Shown one piece after another: positions 44,541-56,832 of a stretch of DNA of 64,000 nucleotides (the first letter of the stretch is position 1; each line of letters starts with the position of its first letter). Under the pieces are notes generated by a model. The model had not been told where the DNA came from, did not search any database, and saw only the letters and a program-made list of their open reading frames with translations. Origin of the DNA: Crossaster papposus (Eukaryota > Echinodermata > Asteroidea > Velatida > Solasteridae); NCBI GenBank assembly GCA_037893245.1, contig JBAIAA010000435.1, positions 310,001-374,000 of the forward strand. The letters are read 5' to 3'. The translations under genes and the position numbers were made by a program.

Positions 44541-46872
44541 TTTAAACAAGGCCACATGTCTGATAGACGCCGAGCGACTAAAAAGAGACTAATCGCGAAA
44601 ACCTGAGTGACGTCAGTGCGAATTGCCCAGACAAGTGACCTTTATCAATCTGGTTTGGATTTCTTATGTTAACCTTTGTTTCCAGTTTGAATCGCTACCG
44701 AAATGGTAGCGTCCAATCAGCGAACGTATCTCTGCGTGACATCAGCTTATATTTGAGTTGGACTAGTTCATTTTACAAACAGGGAATGTTCAATCATGTC
44801 ACTTACAATATTTAGCTCAAATCATTAGTTGCTTCCTAATTGATTGCAATTTTGCATGTAAAATAGATTTAAATGTGATTTCTTGTATTTATCATACATA
44901 TATTCAACTCAGAAGCAACATTTATTTACGTTTTTTTACCTTTTCTTACATGCTTTGATATTAAACAAATCACGAACGAAACCAACTGGGAGATCGCCGT
45001 TCTGATTGGGCGTATTGGCATGCTAATATGTATCTATGAATAATTCATGCCGAGCAGTGAAACCTACATTGCAAAAGGCCTCGTGACATTCGTCACTCGG
45101 TCGCGCGTTTGTAACCTAGAAAAATGGTCAAAAGAATTTATAGTCTAAGGCCTGGTTCAAAATGATCAAATCGCAATATATTTACGAGAGCTGGGACAAG
45201 CAAATACAGAATCAATTGAAATAGAGTTCTCAAAAAGATAAAAAATAATTTAATTCAGGGTTATCCACGAACCAGAATTACACTTCGCCAAAATCAATCA
45301 CAGAGAAGGAAAAATAACTTGGAATGTGACAAAACAACGCAAAAAAAAACGAAACTAAAAAGTGTGAGCGAGAGAAAATCAAATTTGGATAGAACAAATG
45401 TAGAAAAAAAAGGATAAAAAATAAACAATAAAAATAAAACCAACACAGTGCCAATAGCGGATTGCTCTAGAATGCTTTCAGACAGAGCCCATAATCTCTA
45501 TAAGAACAAAAGAAAAACACAAGAAGAATATAAGATTAAAAACTTCGTCAAGTATTACGTAAATACAAATACGCTTTAAAGAACAGAATAAACTATAACT
45601 TTGAGTGAACTTAAGAATACAGTAAATGCCACTCAACTAAAGCTAAACGGTTAAAAAAAAAGAAGATTAAACAAAGTCACAAGATTAAATAACACAAGCC
45701 AACCATTAGTGCTGCATGTAAATTGTACGTAAAGTACAGAACAAAAACCCAGTTGTCCTGTGAATATATAATAGCCTATACATCTGGTTATACTCAAGGT
45801 CCAAACGGTGACCATGCAGTCAAACCTATTTCTCCATGGTCAGACCCGGCCATCTAGGGGGGTCAGTCAGAGTAGTTATAAGGCACAGTCAAGGTAATCA
45901 AATCACTCATCACACCCATACACCCAGCATTTGGCAATAACAAAAACCTAAGGTCATAAGTCTACAATAGCACCAGTACTGCTGTTTAAAGAAATATAGA
46001 ACTTTCTAAATCACTCCAAGTGTTTCCTAAAACTAATGTTGGACTACAGATAGGCACATTTTGTTCGAAGCTATAACAGAATATAAGATACCGCTCTTCT
46101 AGATTAACACAATAATACAAGTAAAACTTCAAACTAAATAGCTACTGAATAATTCACCGTAAAAGTTAAAAAGGAGTAATTCTACCCACTCATAAAAATT
46201 CTTAAAAGTGGATGACCGACACTTATCAATAAGACTTGTTATGAATACTAAACGAGTATACCATTATACAATTATACAATTATAAGCAGGGATGTAGTCG
46301 AGTCCATCACAAGTCCCTGATTATAAAGAGTAGTCCTGGTAGTTTACCCCAAAGACAATTAAAAGTCACCATCGGAAGTGTTTAAAGTCCAGAAAACTAA
46401 TATGAGAACAGCTAAAAATATCAATACGACTGATTTTGTAACAAAATGCCACAAATAATGAAAAGAAACTCACCAAAGCGGAATTTAACAGACATCCATC
46501 TAGGCATGGTAGGACTAGGGAAAAATGTGGTTGTTCCCTCTTTGCTGCCCGTCTGCTAACTGATATGTACCCCACTGTTGGATGGGGACATTCCTTGGTG
46601 TAATGTGATCGGGGGGGGGGGGGGGGCACTCTCAAATGCAGAGAGGTCAGTCTTTGTACCTTGTAAAAGGGCAGAGGAAAATAGACCAGGGCGTCTAGCC
46701 AAAAGAAAAACTATGTACTGGGACCTACTCCTATAAAAAAATAGAATCTCGGGGGAAAGTAGCCAAGGGTAATTTGCCACCATTACACTTTCACCCCAGG
46801 TATCTAGACTCATCTCAGCCGCTTAGCCAGAGTCACGAGGCCTTGTCAAAAGGCTACCTCCCGAGTGGAGTC
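44541..46872. other. no gene seen
   Basis: AT-rich; 45140-46370 is particularly A-rich with no open frame. A G-run of about 17 lies at 46611-46627. Confidence 0.45.
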
Positions 46873-46929
46873 GTATACTATGGAACGCCAAACGTACCAA
46901 TTTATGATGTTACTGGATACAAGTTATTA

Positions 46930-48375
46930 CGTGATGTCGTCAATCCATTACGTGATGTCGTCAATCCATTACGTGATGTAGTCAATATATTATGTGATGT
47001 CGTCAATCCATTATGTGATGTGGTCAGTGTATTATGTGATGTCGTGAATCCATTATGTGATGTAGTGATTCCATTATGTGATGTGGTCAGTGTATTATGT
47101 GATGTAGTCAATCCATTATGTGATGTGGTCAATCCATTATGTGATGTGGTCAATCCATTATGTGATGTCGTCAATCCATTATGTGATGTAGTGAAACCAT
47201 TATGTGATGTAGTGAAACCATTATGTGATGTAGTCAATCCATTATGTGATGTGGTCAGTGTATTATGTGATGTAGTCAATCCATTATGTGATGTGGTCAA
47301 TCCATTATGTGATGTCGTAAATCCATTATGTGATGTGGTCAGTGTATTATGTGATGTAGTCAATCCATTATGTGATGTGGTCAATCCATTATGTGATGTC
47401 GTAAATCCATTATGTGATGTGGTCAGTGTATTATGTGATGTAGTCAATCAATTATGTGATGTAGTGATTCCATTATGTGATATAGTCAATGTATTATGTG
47501 ACGTAGTGAATCCATTATGTGATGTCGTCAATCCATTATGTGATGTGGTCAATCCATTATGTGATGTGGTCAATCCATTATGTGATGTCGTGAATCCATT
47601 ATGTGATGTCGTGAATCCATTATGTGATGTAGTGAAACCATTATGTGATGTAGTGAAACCATTATGTGATGTAGTCAATCCATTATGTGATGTAGTCAAT
47701 TCATTATGTGATGTAGTCAATCCATTATGTGATGTGGTCAATCCATTATGTGATGTCGTGAATCCATTATGTGATGTCGTCCATCCATTATGTGATGTCG
47801 TGAATCCATTATGTGATGTCGTCCATCCATTATGTGATGTCGTGAATCCATTATGTGATGTCGTGAATCCATTATGTGATGTCGTGAATCCATTATGTGA
47901 TGTCGTGAATCCATTATGTGATGTCGTGAATCCATTATGTGATGTAGTGAAACCATTATGTGATGTAGTCAATCCATTATGTGATGTAGTGATTCCATTA
48001 TGTGACGTAGTGAATCCATTATGTGATGTAGTCAATCTATTATGTGATGTCGTCAATCCATTATGTGATGTGGTCAGTGTATTATGTGATGTAGTGATTC
48101 CATTATGTGATGTAGTCAATCTATTATGTGACGTAGTGAATCTATTATGTGATGTCGTCAATCCATTATGTGATGTGGTCAGTGTATTATGTGATGTCGT
48201 GAATCCATTATGTGATGTAGTCAATCCATTGTGTGATGTAGTGAAACCATTATGTGATGTCGTCAATCCATTATGCGATGTAGTTAATCCATTATGTGAC
48301 GTCGTGAATCCATTATGTGATGTGGTCAGTGTATTATGTAATGTAGTCAACCCGTTATGTGAAGTGGTCAATGTA
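46930..48375 (+). repeat. 21-bp array, left arm of element 1
   Basis: Unit CCATTATGTGATGTAGTCAAT with GTC/GTG/GTA variants. One strand reads LCDVVNP, the other TTSHNGL, because 21 is divisible by 3 and the unit has no stop in those frames. Confidence 0.92.
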
Positions 48376-48660
48376 TTACGTGGTGAGCTATCCCTTTATA
48401 TAGCCACTGCCGAATTATGTGAGGTCGTCAAGCCATTATGCGGCGTCGTCAATCCATTATATGATGTAAACCCGTGTGTATTGCGCCGGAGCTATTTCTT
48501 GTTTATACCTCCTGCCGAATTATTTGGTGTCGTTAAGCCATTATGCGGTGTCGTAAACCGTTGCGTGTGCGCAGTCACTCCAAGGTTTGATCTGTATAGT
48601 GCAGCCCAAGGAGAAATATATACATGTACATGTACATGTAGCTTTGGAAGCATGGTGCAT
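48376..48660 (+). repeat. foldback arm module
   Basis: Non-array arm sequence (GAGCTATCCCTTTATATAGC, TGTATTGCGCCGGAGCTATT, CAACGG-type sequence near 48560). Four copies: here, 50505-50750 inverted, 56290-57010 interrupted, and 58830-59046 inverted. Confidence 0.85.
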
Positions 48661-50749
48661 AGTATAGGCCTACAATACAACTAAATTCATTGATGAAAAC
48701 GCTTTTTTCATTTCCTTTTCGTAATAAGACTCATAAATCAAAATTAAGCTATTCTTACTTGCTTTCATATATACTAGTCAGCAACTCCGGATGTTTATTA
48801 TATTTTTTGATTCAGTAAAATATTGATAAAATCATTCGTTTCGTCTCTGGGACACCAATTCAATTTGAGATTATAAATACTGTACAAATTAAAACCTGGA
48901 AAGATATACCTTTCTCTTATTTTGTACTCAGCACAGAACCAAGAACCCAGTATCAATATCACAGTATCACTATCAGGACAATTCTTTTAAACAAAAAGGA
49001 GATATGATGCAGCTGTTGCTATGCAAAAAATTAAACAAGACTGGGTAAAAATGAATACGGAATAATATATGCCATGGCCTATGTGGTCTGCCATTGAATT
49101 GATGGTCTGCGCGTTGTTTTGCAGGTTGGTGGTTCGATCGCTGTCGTTTTTGCATTACATGCATAAGGTTTATGAAAAATTATGTGCCGTTTCGGTATAC
49201 AATAAAAAAATGCCCCTCCAATTGCCGTCCGTATGCATGCTTTCTAAAATACAAAAGGCTGCGGTCCCTAAATCCCTACTGAGTCCCAATGGATATCAAG
49301 GGACTGTCCTTCGATTGTATCGCCAACTTCACTCGCCCGGTGTTTGACCTTTGACTGAGTAGATGACATTCCTGGAACAGGTGCCTGTTTATCCCCTTGC
49401 TAGTCTACATGACCTGTGCATTTAAAAAATAACAGAAAGTGAAGATCGATTTCAACGTATCCATCCGGCCCGCCGCTATGGAAACGTTTTCTAACTTGTA
49501 CTTCATTAAAGTTTTTACCCACGTGTTTTGTGTCGGTCGATCAAGGTCGACTACCAAACCTCAGGGCGATACCATTGTCTGGTATGGGTGAATAAACAGT
49601 GCCAAGATAGCCATATATAAATGTATCCGAAATGAACTTTCTGTAGTTTCGAAAAAAATTGAGATTCTAAACCACAACAAATGGCAGAAACTATTTAAAA
49701 AAAACAACACATTACACTATAGCAGTGTATACGGAAAGTTGAAATTCGAGGGAATGTACATCAACGTTTGCACGTACCCACTGCTATTACGATCAAAATG
49801 TGAGTGATCGCCAGGTCATCGGATATGCTGGAATATATATGATTGTTAAAGATTAATAAATAATTGGGGTATTTTTCTGATAACAATGAGCAACCAATGA
49901 GATTACGTATCACATAAAATGAAAGCCGGCTCAGGAACAGTAAATTCATTCCGTTTGCCAAGGCCGCCCGACCACATGAAAACCAGTGAGGGTTCACAAA
50001 AGGGTTTGAGGGACCGTATTTAAAAATGGGCAGTATTTTGACTCACAGTTTTTTAACGGATTTTCAGACAAAAGTGCTTTATTTTAAATTTCTTTCTTGT
50101 TTTTGGTTTTGACGAACAGTTTCTGAAATGCAATCCGTTCACGTCAGTACTGGCATCGCGCAAACGTTTTAGAAAAATTAGTATTTCTGTGAAAGAAATG
50201 CTGTATACAGTTATAATTTCACAAAGAATTGGTGACCAAGACGAAAATAAAGATTTCGTTTATTTACTGAATCTCATACTACTACTAAACATCCAGAGTT
50301 GCTGACTAGTATAAAAAAGCAAGTATAAATAGCTTAATTTTGATTGATGACTCCTATTACGAAAAGGGAAGAAAAAAAGCGTTTTCATGGATGTATTTAA
50401 TTGTATTGTAGGCCTATACTGTGTACAAGAAAGTCAGAGTGCAATCTGCACACAGTTTCTTAGCTGGTGTCCACTTATCCTCCATGCTTAAACGCAGTAC
50501 ACGCGCATCATATGCACAATACAGACCACTATAACCTAGTGACTGCACACGCGCAACGGTTTACGACACCACATAATGGCTTAACAACACCACATAATTC
50601 GGCAGGAGGTATAAACAAGAAATAGCTCCGGCGCAATACACACGGGTTTACATCATATAATGGATTGACGACGCCGCATAATGGCTTGACGACCTCACAT
50701 AATTCGACAGTGGCTATATAAAGGGATAGCTCACCACGTAATGCATTGA

Positions 50750-51840
50750 CCACTTCACATAACGGGTTGACTACATCACATAATACACTGACCACATCAC
50801 ATAATGGATTCACGACATCACACAATGGGTAATTCATGACATTGCATAATGGTTTCACTACGTCACCTAATTGATTGACTACATCACATAATGGATTGAA
50901 CACATCACATAATGGATTGACTACATCACATAATACACTGACCACATCACATAATGGAATCACTACATCACTTAATGGATTCACGACATCACATAATACA
51001 CTGACCACATCACATAATGGGTTGACTACATCACATAATGGTTTCACTACATCACATAATGGTTTCACTACATCACATAATGGATTGACTACATCACATA
51101 ATGGATTGACCACGTCACACAATGGATTGACCACATCACATAATGGATTGACTACATCACATAATACACTGACCACATCACATAATGGGTTGACTACATC
51201 ACATAATGGTTTCACTACATCACATAATGGATTGACTACATCACATAATGGATTGACCACATCACATAATGGATTGACTATATCACATTATACACTGACC
51301 ACATCACATAATGGATTGACTACATCACATAATGGATTGACTACATCACATAATGGTTTCACTACATCACATAATGGTTTCACTACATCACATAATGACG
51401 GTTTCACTACATCACATAATGGATTCACGACATCACATAATGGATTGACCACATCACATAATGGATTGACCACATCACATAATGGATTCACTACATCACA
51501 TAATGGATAGACTACATCACATAATACACTGACCACATCACATAATGGAATCACTACATCACATAATGGATTCACGACATCACATAATACACTGACCACA
51601 TCACGTAATGGATTGACGACATCACATAATATATTGACTACATCACATAATGGATTGACGACATCACATAATGGATTGACCACATCACATAATGGATTGA
51701 CTACATCACATGGATAGACTACATCACATAATACACTGACCACATCACATAATGGATTGACGACATCACATAATATATTGACTACATCACGTAATGGATT
51801 GACGACATCACGTAATGGATTGACGACATCACGTAATAAC
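50750..51840 (-). repeat. 21-bp array, right arm of element 1
   Basis: Inverse orientation of the 46930-48375 array, about 51 units. Confidence 0.92.
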
Positions 51841-52081
51841 TTGTATCCAGTAACATCATAAATTGGTACGTTTGGCGTTCCATAGTATACATGTAGTTTG
51901 GATGTAGTAAGTATGGTGGCCCTGAAGGGACTACGCAGATCGTCAATATTGACGTCAAGTTTGTGCACAGGTTTGTGCACAAACTGGTTTAATTGTCATA
52001 CACACATAAATCGTGTGTGAGAGTCCCAACAACCAGACAGCATGCCCCCAATAAAAACAGTTGCCAACAGTTTGTGCTGCG

Positions 52082-52290
52082 AAAGAAACTGGTGTGGGTA
52101 GCTAGCCAGGGGAGTGGGAAGCTAGCTATAGGGAGTGGGAAGCTAGCTAGGGGTGTGGGAAGGTAGGGGTGTGGGAAGCTATAGCTACGTGTGTGGGAAG
52201 CTAGCTAGGGGTGTGGGAAGCTAGCTAAAGGGGAGTGGGAAGTTAGCTAGGGGTGTGGGAAGGTAGGGGTGTGGGAAGCTAGCTACGTGT
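52082..52290 (+). repeat. GTGGGAAGCTAGCTAGGGG minisatellite
   Basis: About nine diverged ~21-22 bp units between foldback elements 1 and 3. Confidence 0.75.
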
Positions 52291-52334
52291 GTATGGAACG
52301 CCAAACGTACCAATTTATGATGTTACTGGATACA

Positions 52335-53605
52335 AGTTATTACGTGATGTCGTCAATCCATTACGTGATGTAGTCAATATATTATGTGATGTCGTCAATC
52401 CATTATGTGATGTGGTCAGTGTATTATGTGATGTCGTGAATCCATTATGTGATGTAGTGATTCCATTATGTGATGTGGTCAGTGTATTATGTGATGTAGT
52501 CAATCCATTTATGTGATGTAGTCAATCCATTATGTGATGTGGTCAATCCATTATGTGATGTCGTCAATCCATTATGTGATGTCGTGAATCCATTATGTGA
52601 TGTAGTGAAACCATTATGTGATGTAGTGAAACCATTATGTGATGTAGTCAATCCATTATGTGATGTAGTCAATCCATTATGTGATGTGGTCAATCCATTA
52701 TGTGATGTCGTGAATCCATTATGTGATGTAGTGAAACCATTATGTCACATTATGTGATGTAGTCAATCCATTATGTGATGTAGTCAATCCGTTATGTGAT
52801 GTGGTCAATCCATTATGTGATGTAGTGAAACCATTATGTGATGTAGTGAAAGCATTATGTGATGTAGTCAATCCATTATGTGATGTAGTCAATCCGTTAT
52901 GTGATGTGGTCAATCCATTATGTGATGTAGTGATTCCATTATGTGATGTGGTCAGTGTATTATGTGATGTAGTCAATCTATTATGTGATGTAGTCAATCC
53001 ATGTGTTGTGGTCAATCCATTATGTGATGTAGTCAGTGTAGTGTCGTCAATTCATTATGTGATGTGGTCAATCCATTATGTGATGTAGTCAATCCATTAT
53101 GTGATGTAGTCAATCCATTATGTGATGTGGTCAATCCATTATGTGATGTCGTGAATCCATTATGTGATGTCGTGAATCCATTATGTGATGTAGTGAAACC
53201 ATTATGTGATGTAGTGAAACCATTATGTGATGTAGTCAATCCATTATGTGATGTCGTAAATCCATTATGTGATGTGGTCAGTGTATTATGTGATGTAGTC
53301 AATCAATTATGTGATGTAGTGATTCCATTATGTGATGTAGTCAATGTATTATGTGACGTAGTGAATCTATTATGTGATGTAGTCAATCTATTATGTGATG
53401 TCGTCAATCCATTATGTGATGTGGTCAATCCATTATGTGATGTCGTGAATCCATTATGTGATGTCGTGAATCCACTATGTGATGTCGTGAATCCATTATG
53501 TGATGTAGTGAAACCATTATGTGATGTAGTGAAACCATTATGTGATGCAGTCAATCCATTATGTGATGCAGTCGATCCATTATGTGATGTAGTGATTCCA
53601 TTATG
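52335..53605 (+). repeat. 21-bp array, left arm of element 3
   Basis: Same unit as element 1, with small deletions breaking frame near 52510, 52745 and 53015. Confidence 0.92.
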
Positions 53606-53639
53606 TATGGAACGCCAAAGAGGCATAAACCCCGTTCAA

Positions 53640-53985
53640 CGCATCGATCGGTCTTTTGCATCGACCGATCGGTCTTTTACATCGACCGATCGGTCTTGTA
53701 CATCGATCGATCGTTTTTTTACATCGACCGATCGGTCTTTCTACCGATCGGTCTTTTACATCGACCGATCGGTCTTTCTACCGATCGGTCTTTTACATCG
53801 ACCGATCGGTCTTTTACATCGACCGATCGGTCTTTCTACCGATCGGTCTTTTACATCGACCGATCGGTCTTTTACATCGACCGATCGGTCTTTTACATCG
53901 AGCGATCGGTCTTTCTTTCTACCGATCGGTGTTTTACATCGACCGATCGGTCGTTGCCATCGACCGATCGATGAAAAAAGACCGA
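53640..53985 (+). repeat. 21-bp array of element 2, left arm
   Basis: Each unit contains the 10-bp palindrome ACCGATCGGT and the spacer CTTTTACATCG; the array ends in GATGAAAAAAGACC repeats. Confidence 0.9.
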
Positions 53986-54387
53986 TGAAAAAAGACCGAT
54001 GAAAAAAGACCGATGAAAAGTACACCGCGCCAAAGAGGCATAAATCCGACCAACCTTGTTGACGTACGTGTACATGTACACAATCTAGTTGAGCCAATCA
54101 TACGTTAGATGCATATTCACAATGCATATTCACAATGTATACATTGTACTGCACGTGGTGCAGTACAATGTATACACTGCACCACGTGCGTAGTCTTCGT
54201 ATACCATAACACACGGATTACGTGCTTGTGTCGGAGAAGGCCGTTGATGCTATTTATCAATCAACGACCAGTTAAGAAAATGAACTGACCACTGCACGGT
54301 CCCCTCGTGAAATGGTCTCCTTGAGCACTGCATGCCTTGCAAGCAAATTCCCGACAACCGTATGTTTTTTTTTAACTATTCAGATAA

Positions 54388-54668
54388 TAATAATAATAAT
54401 AATAATACTGTACAAGCATTTGTAAAGCGCCATCAATCTATGTAGACATATTCCGAGGCGCTTTAAGAAAAGTTACCGTACAATAATAATTAATTTCCAA
54501 GTCACTTGAAACAAAAACAAGCATTCTAATTATAAGTTGAGTTAAACATGAATGTTTTAAGAAGGCATTTGAAGGTTTGTAAAGATTGACAGCTACGAAT
54601 TTCCTGACGAGGCAAAGAGTTCCATAGAGTGGGGGCCGAGACTGAGAAGGCTTGGTCACCATACAATG
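54388..54668 (-). pseudogene. LINE ORF2 C-terminal remnant (part 1)
   Basis: Minus strand reads YGDQAFSVSAPTLWNSLP..QTFKCLLKTFMF, the end of a non-LTR reverse transcriptase, with an (AAT)n tail at 54388-54410. It continues upstream at 55430-55500 after removal of the inserted element. Confidence 0.75.
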
Positions 54669-55424
54669 GGTCGTATGAATAAAAACTAGCAAATGCTATG
54701 AAGTACAAGCAAAAAGTAAAAGCATTTACTTCGAAGTAAAAGCATTAAGTAAAAGCAAATGCTTCAATTCGTATGAATAAAATAAAGTGTTACTGTTTAG
54801 CATTTACTGGCTGAAATAGCAGTAAATGCTTTTTACTTGCAATTGATTTCACAGCCGAATGGTTTATAACAATAGAGTCTCTATTGTGTGTACGATACAC
54901 ACCCACGCATAGACGCTCGTACGCTGACAGGGGTGTTTGAATGAAATCGGAACCTCAAGTTACTGCTTCGCAGTCACGATGCCGTTTTCTGTCTCAGCAA
55001 TATTGCAAGAAATTATCGGCCATCTACGTCTCATTTCCTTGCCCAAAATCAGTACAACTGCTTGCATTTTAATCCTAGACAATCCATCTTCCATGTTCAT
55101 AACTTTTCCTGCCTAACCACAATATACAAAAGCTTCTATTTTTTATATTAGTATTTGCTTCTCTTTTTTCAAGGTAGCCCCGACCCAACCTTGAAAAATT
55201 ACGAGTAAATACTGCAAATCTGAAGCATTTACTCATTTTTATTCATACCAAATGGAGCAAATACTAATATTCTAGCAAATGCTGGAAATTAAAAAGTAAA
55301 TACTTTTAGTCTTTAGCAAATACTTTCAAGTAAAACCTTTTGCTTTATTTTTATTCATACAGATTCCAGTAAATGCTTGAAAATTGATAGTAAAAGCAAA
55401 TGCTAGTTTTTATGCATACGGCCC
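54669..55424. mobile_element. 756-bp TIR element with CAATG duplication
   Basis: TIRs GGTCGTATGAATAAAAACTAGC / reverse complement GGCCGTATGCATAAAAACTAGC, with CAATG at 54664-54668 and 55425-55429. The interior is saturated with AGTAAATGCT / AGCATTTACT motifs. No frame. It sits in the LINE remnant. Confidence 0.8.
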
Positions 55425-55794
55425 AATGTTCTAGTTCTTGGTGTCACAAGAAGATGTTTGCCAGATGACCTTAGGTGGCGATGAGGGGAATACTTGCTTG
55501 CAAGACGCAGTGCTCAAGGAGACCATTTCACGAGGGGACCGTGCAGTGGTCAGTCCATTTTCTTAACAGGTCGTTGATTGATAAATAGCATCAGCGGCCT
55601 TCTCCGACACAAGCACGTAATCCGTGTGTTTACGTACATGTACATGTACATGTGTTATGGTATACGAAGACTACGCACGTGGTGCAGTGTGAATATGCAT
55701 CTAACGTATGATTGGCCGGCTCAACTAGATTGTGTACATGTACACGTACGTCAACAAGGTTGGTCGGATTTATGCCTCTTTGGCGCGGTGTACT

Positions 55795-56215
55795 TTTCAT
55801 CGGTCTTTTTTCATCGGTCTTTTTTCATCGGTCTTTTTTCATCTATCGGTCGATGGCAACGACCGATCGGTCGATGTAAAACACCGATCGGTAGAAAGAA
55901 AGACCGATCGCTCGATGTAAAAGACCGATCGGTCGATGTAAAAGACCGATCGGTCGATGTAAAAGACCGATCGGTCGATGTAAAAGACCGATCGGTCGAT
56001 GTAAAAGACCGATCGGTAGAAAGACCGATCGGTCGATGTAAAAGACCGATCGGTCGATGTAAAAGACCGATCGGTAGAAAGACCGATCGGTCGATGTAAA
56101 AGACCGATCGGTAGAAAGACCGATCGGTCGATGTAAAAAAACGATCGATCGATGTACAAGACCGATCGGTCGATGTAAAAGACCGATCGGTCGATGCAAA
56201 AGACCGATCGATGCG
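55795..56215 (-). repeat. 21-bp array of element 2, right arm
   Basis: Inverse of 53640-53985, with about three to four more units, so the arms differ in copy number. Confidence 0.9.
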
Positions 56216-56355
56216 TTGAACGGGGTTTATGCCTCTTTGGCGTTCCATAATTATGTGATGTAGTCAACCCGTTATTTGAAGTGGTCAATGTATTACGTGG
56301 TGAGCTATCCCTTTATATAGCCACTGCCGAATTATGTGAGGTCGTCAAGCCATTA

Positions 56356-56832
56356 TTTATTTATTCCATTTCTTTACCCAGGGTGTGCCCAAACAGTTTA
56401 AAACTGGTTTTCATTGGGGCCCTGCATACATCATCAAATAAAATAACAGTACATATTATAAATACAAGGATATTACAGGAATTCTAAACATTAATACTAA
56501 TTCTGATTTACGAGATAGGCGAAAACCCGCCAAATAAAAAAACCTTTTAGGTGAAAAATAAGAAGGGGAAATTCCTATCCGGCTCCACATTATAGTGGCA
56601 ACCAAGTTCTAACTCCGTAGATCAGCGCAATTGGCATAATATCTAACACTCAGATGGCATGTCGGAGCTCTGATTTAAATGTGCTTAATGAGTCCAATGT
56701 TCGCAATTGTTCGGGCAGATTATTCCAAATATTTGCACCACTCACAGCGAAACTTGTGGCGTAGCATTCTTTTTTGGCGAAAGGAACTTTCAGTGCCGTG
56801 TGGGTTGATTGCCTTGTTTCGCGAATTACTGT
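56356..56832 (-). pseudogene. LINE 3' fragment inserted in foldback arm
   Basis: The minus-strand frame 56838-56650 reads FAVSGANIWNNLPEQLRTL..STFKSELRHAI, the C-terminus of a LINE reverse transcriptase, then a 3' UTR and an AATAAATAAATAAT tail. It interrupts CAAGCCATTAT|..|AATCCATTATATGATG of the arm module. Confidence 0.8.

Larger units (their letters stand above)
46879..51884. mobile_element. foldback element 1 with 21-bp arrays
   Basis: Both ends read TATGGAACGCCAAACGTACC inward, and the inverted match continues for over 50 bp into the arrays. Left arm: ~68 units of a 21-bp repeat (CCATTATGTGATGTAGTCAAT), then a non-repeat arm segment to about 48830. Right arm: the inverse, from about 50250 with ~51 units. 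Centre: 48.8-50.2 kb, unique, without a transposase. GTATAC flanks both ends (46873-46878 and 51885-51890), consistent with a 6-bp target duplication; GTATAC is itself palindromic, so alone this is ambiguous. Confidence 0.8.
53606..56249. mobile_element. foldback element 2, nested in element 3
   Basis: Both ends read TATGGAACGCCAAAGAGGCA inward. Arms of about 730 bp (53606-54335 and 55505-56249) hold a different 21-bp array (CCGATCGGTCTTTTACATCGA) and a unique inner part. ATTATG at 53600-53605 and 56250-56255 is a direct 6-bp duplication; removing the insert and one copy restores an intact 21-bp unit of the host array. The loop contains a LINE remnant split by another TIR element. No transposase. 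Confidence 0.88.

Noticed and set aside
46774..48684. 636-codon open frame of LCDVVNP repeats
   Set aside because: It is the translation of a 21-bp minisatellite. The opposite strand is equally open (TTSHNGL), and the inverted copy and element 3 copy have frame breaks. No domain or conserved start.
53603..56288. Several open frames reading DRSFTSTDRSF or IDRSVFYIDRS
   Set aside because: 21-bp array of foldback element 2 in three frames and both arms; no independent evidence of coding.
56281..56487. Open frame joining a foldback arm and non-repeat sequence
   Set aside because: It crosses the boundary of an inserted LINE 3' fragment; the composite frame is accidental.
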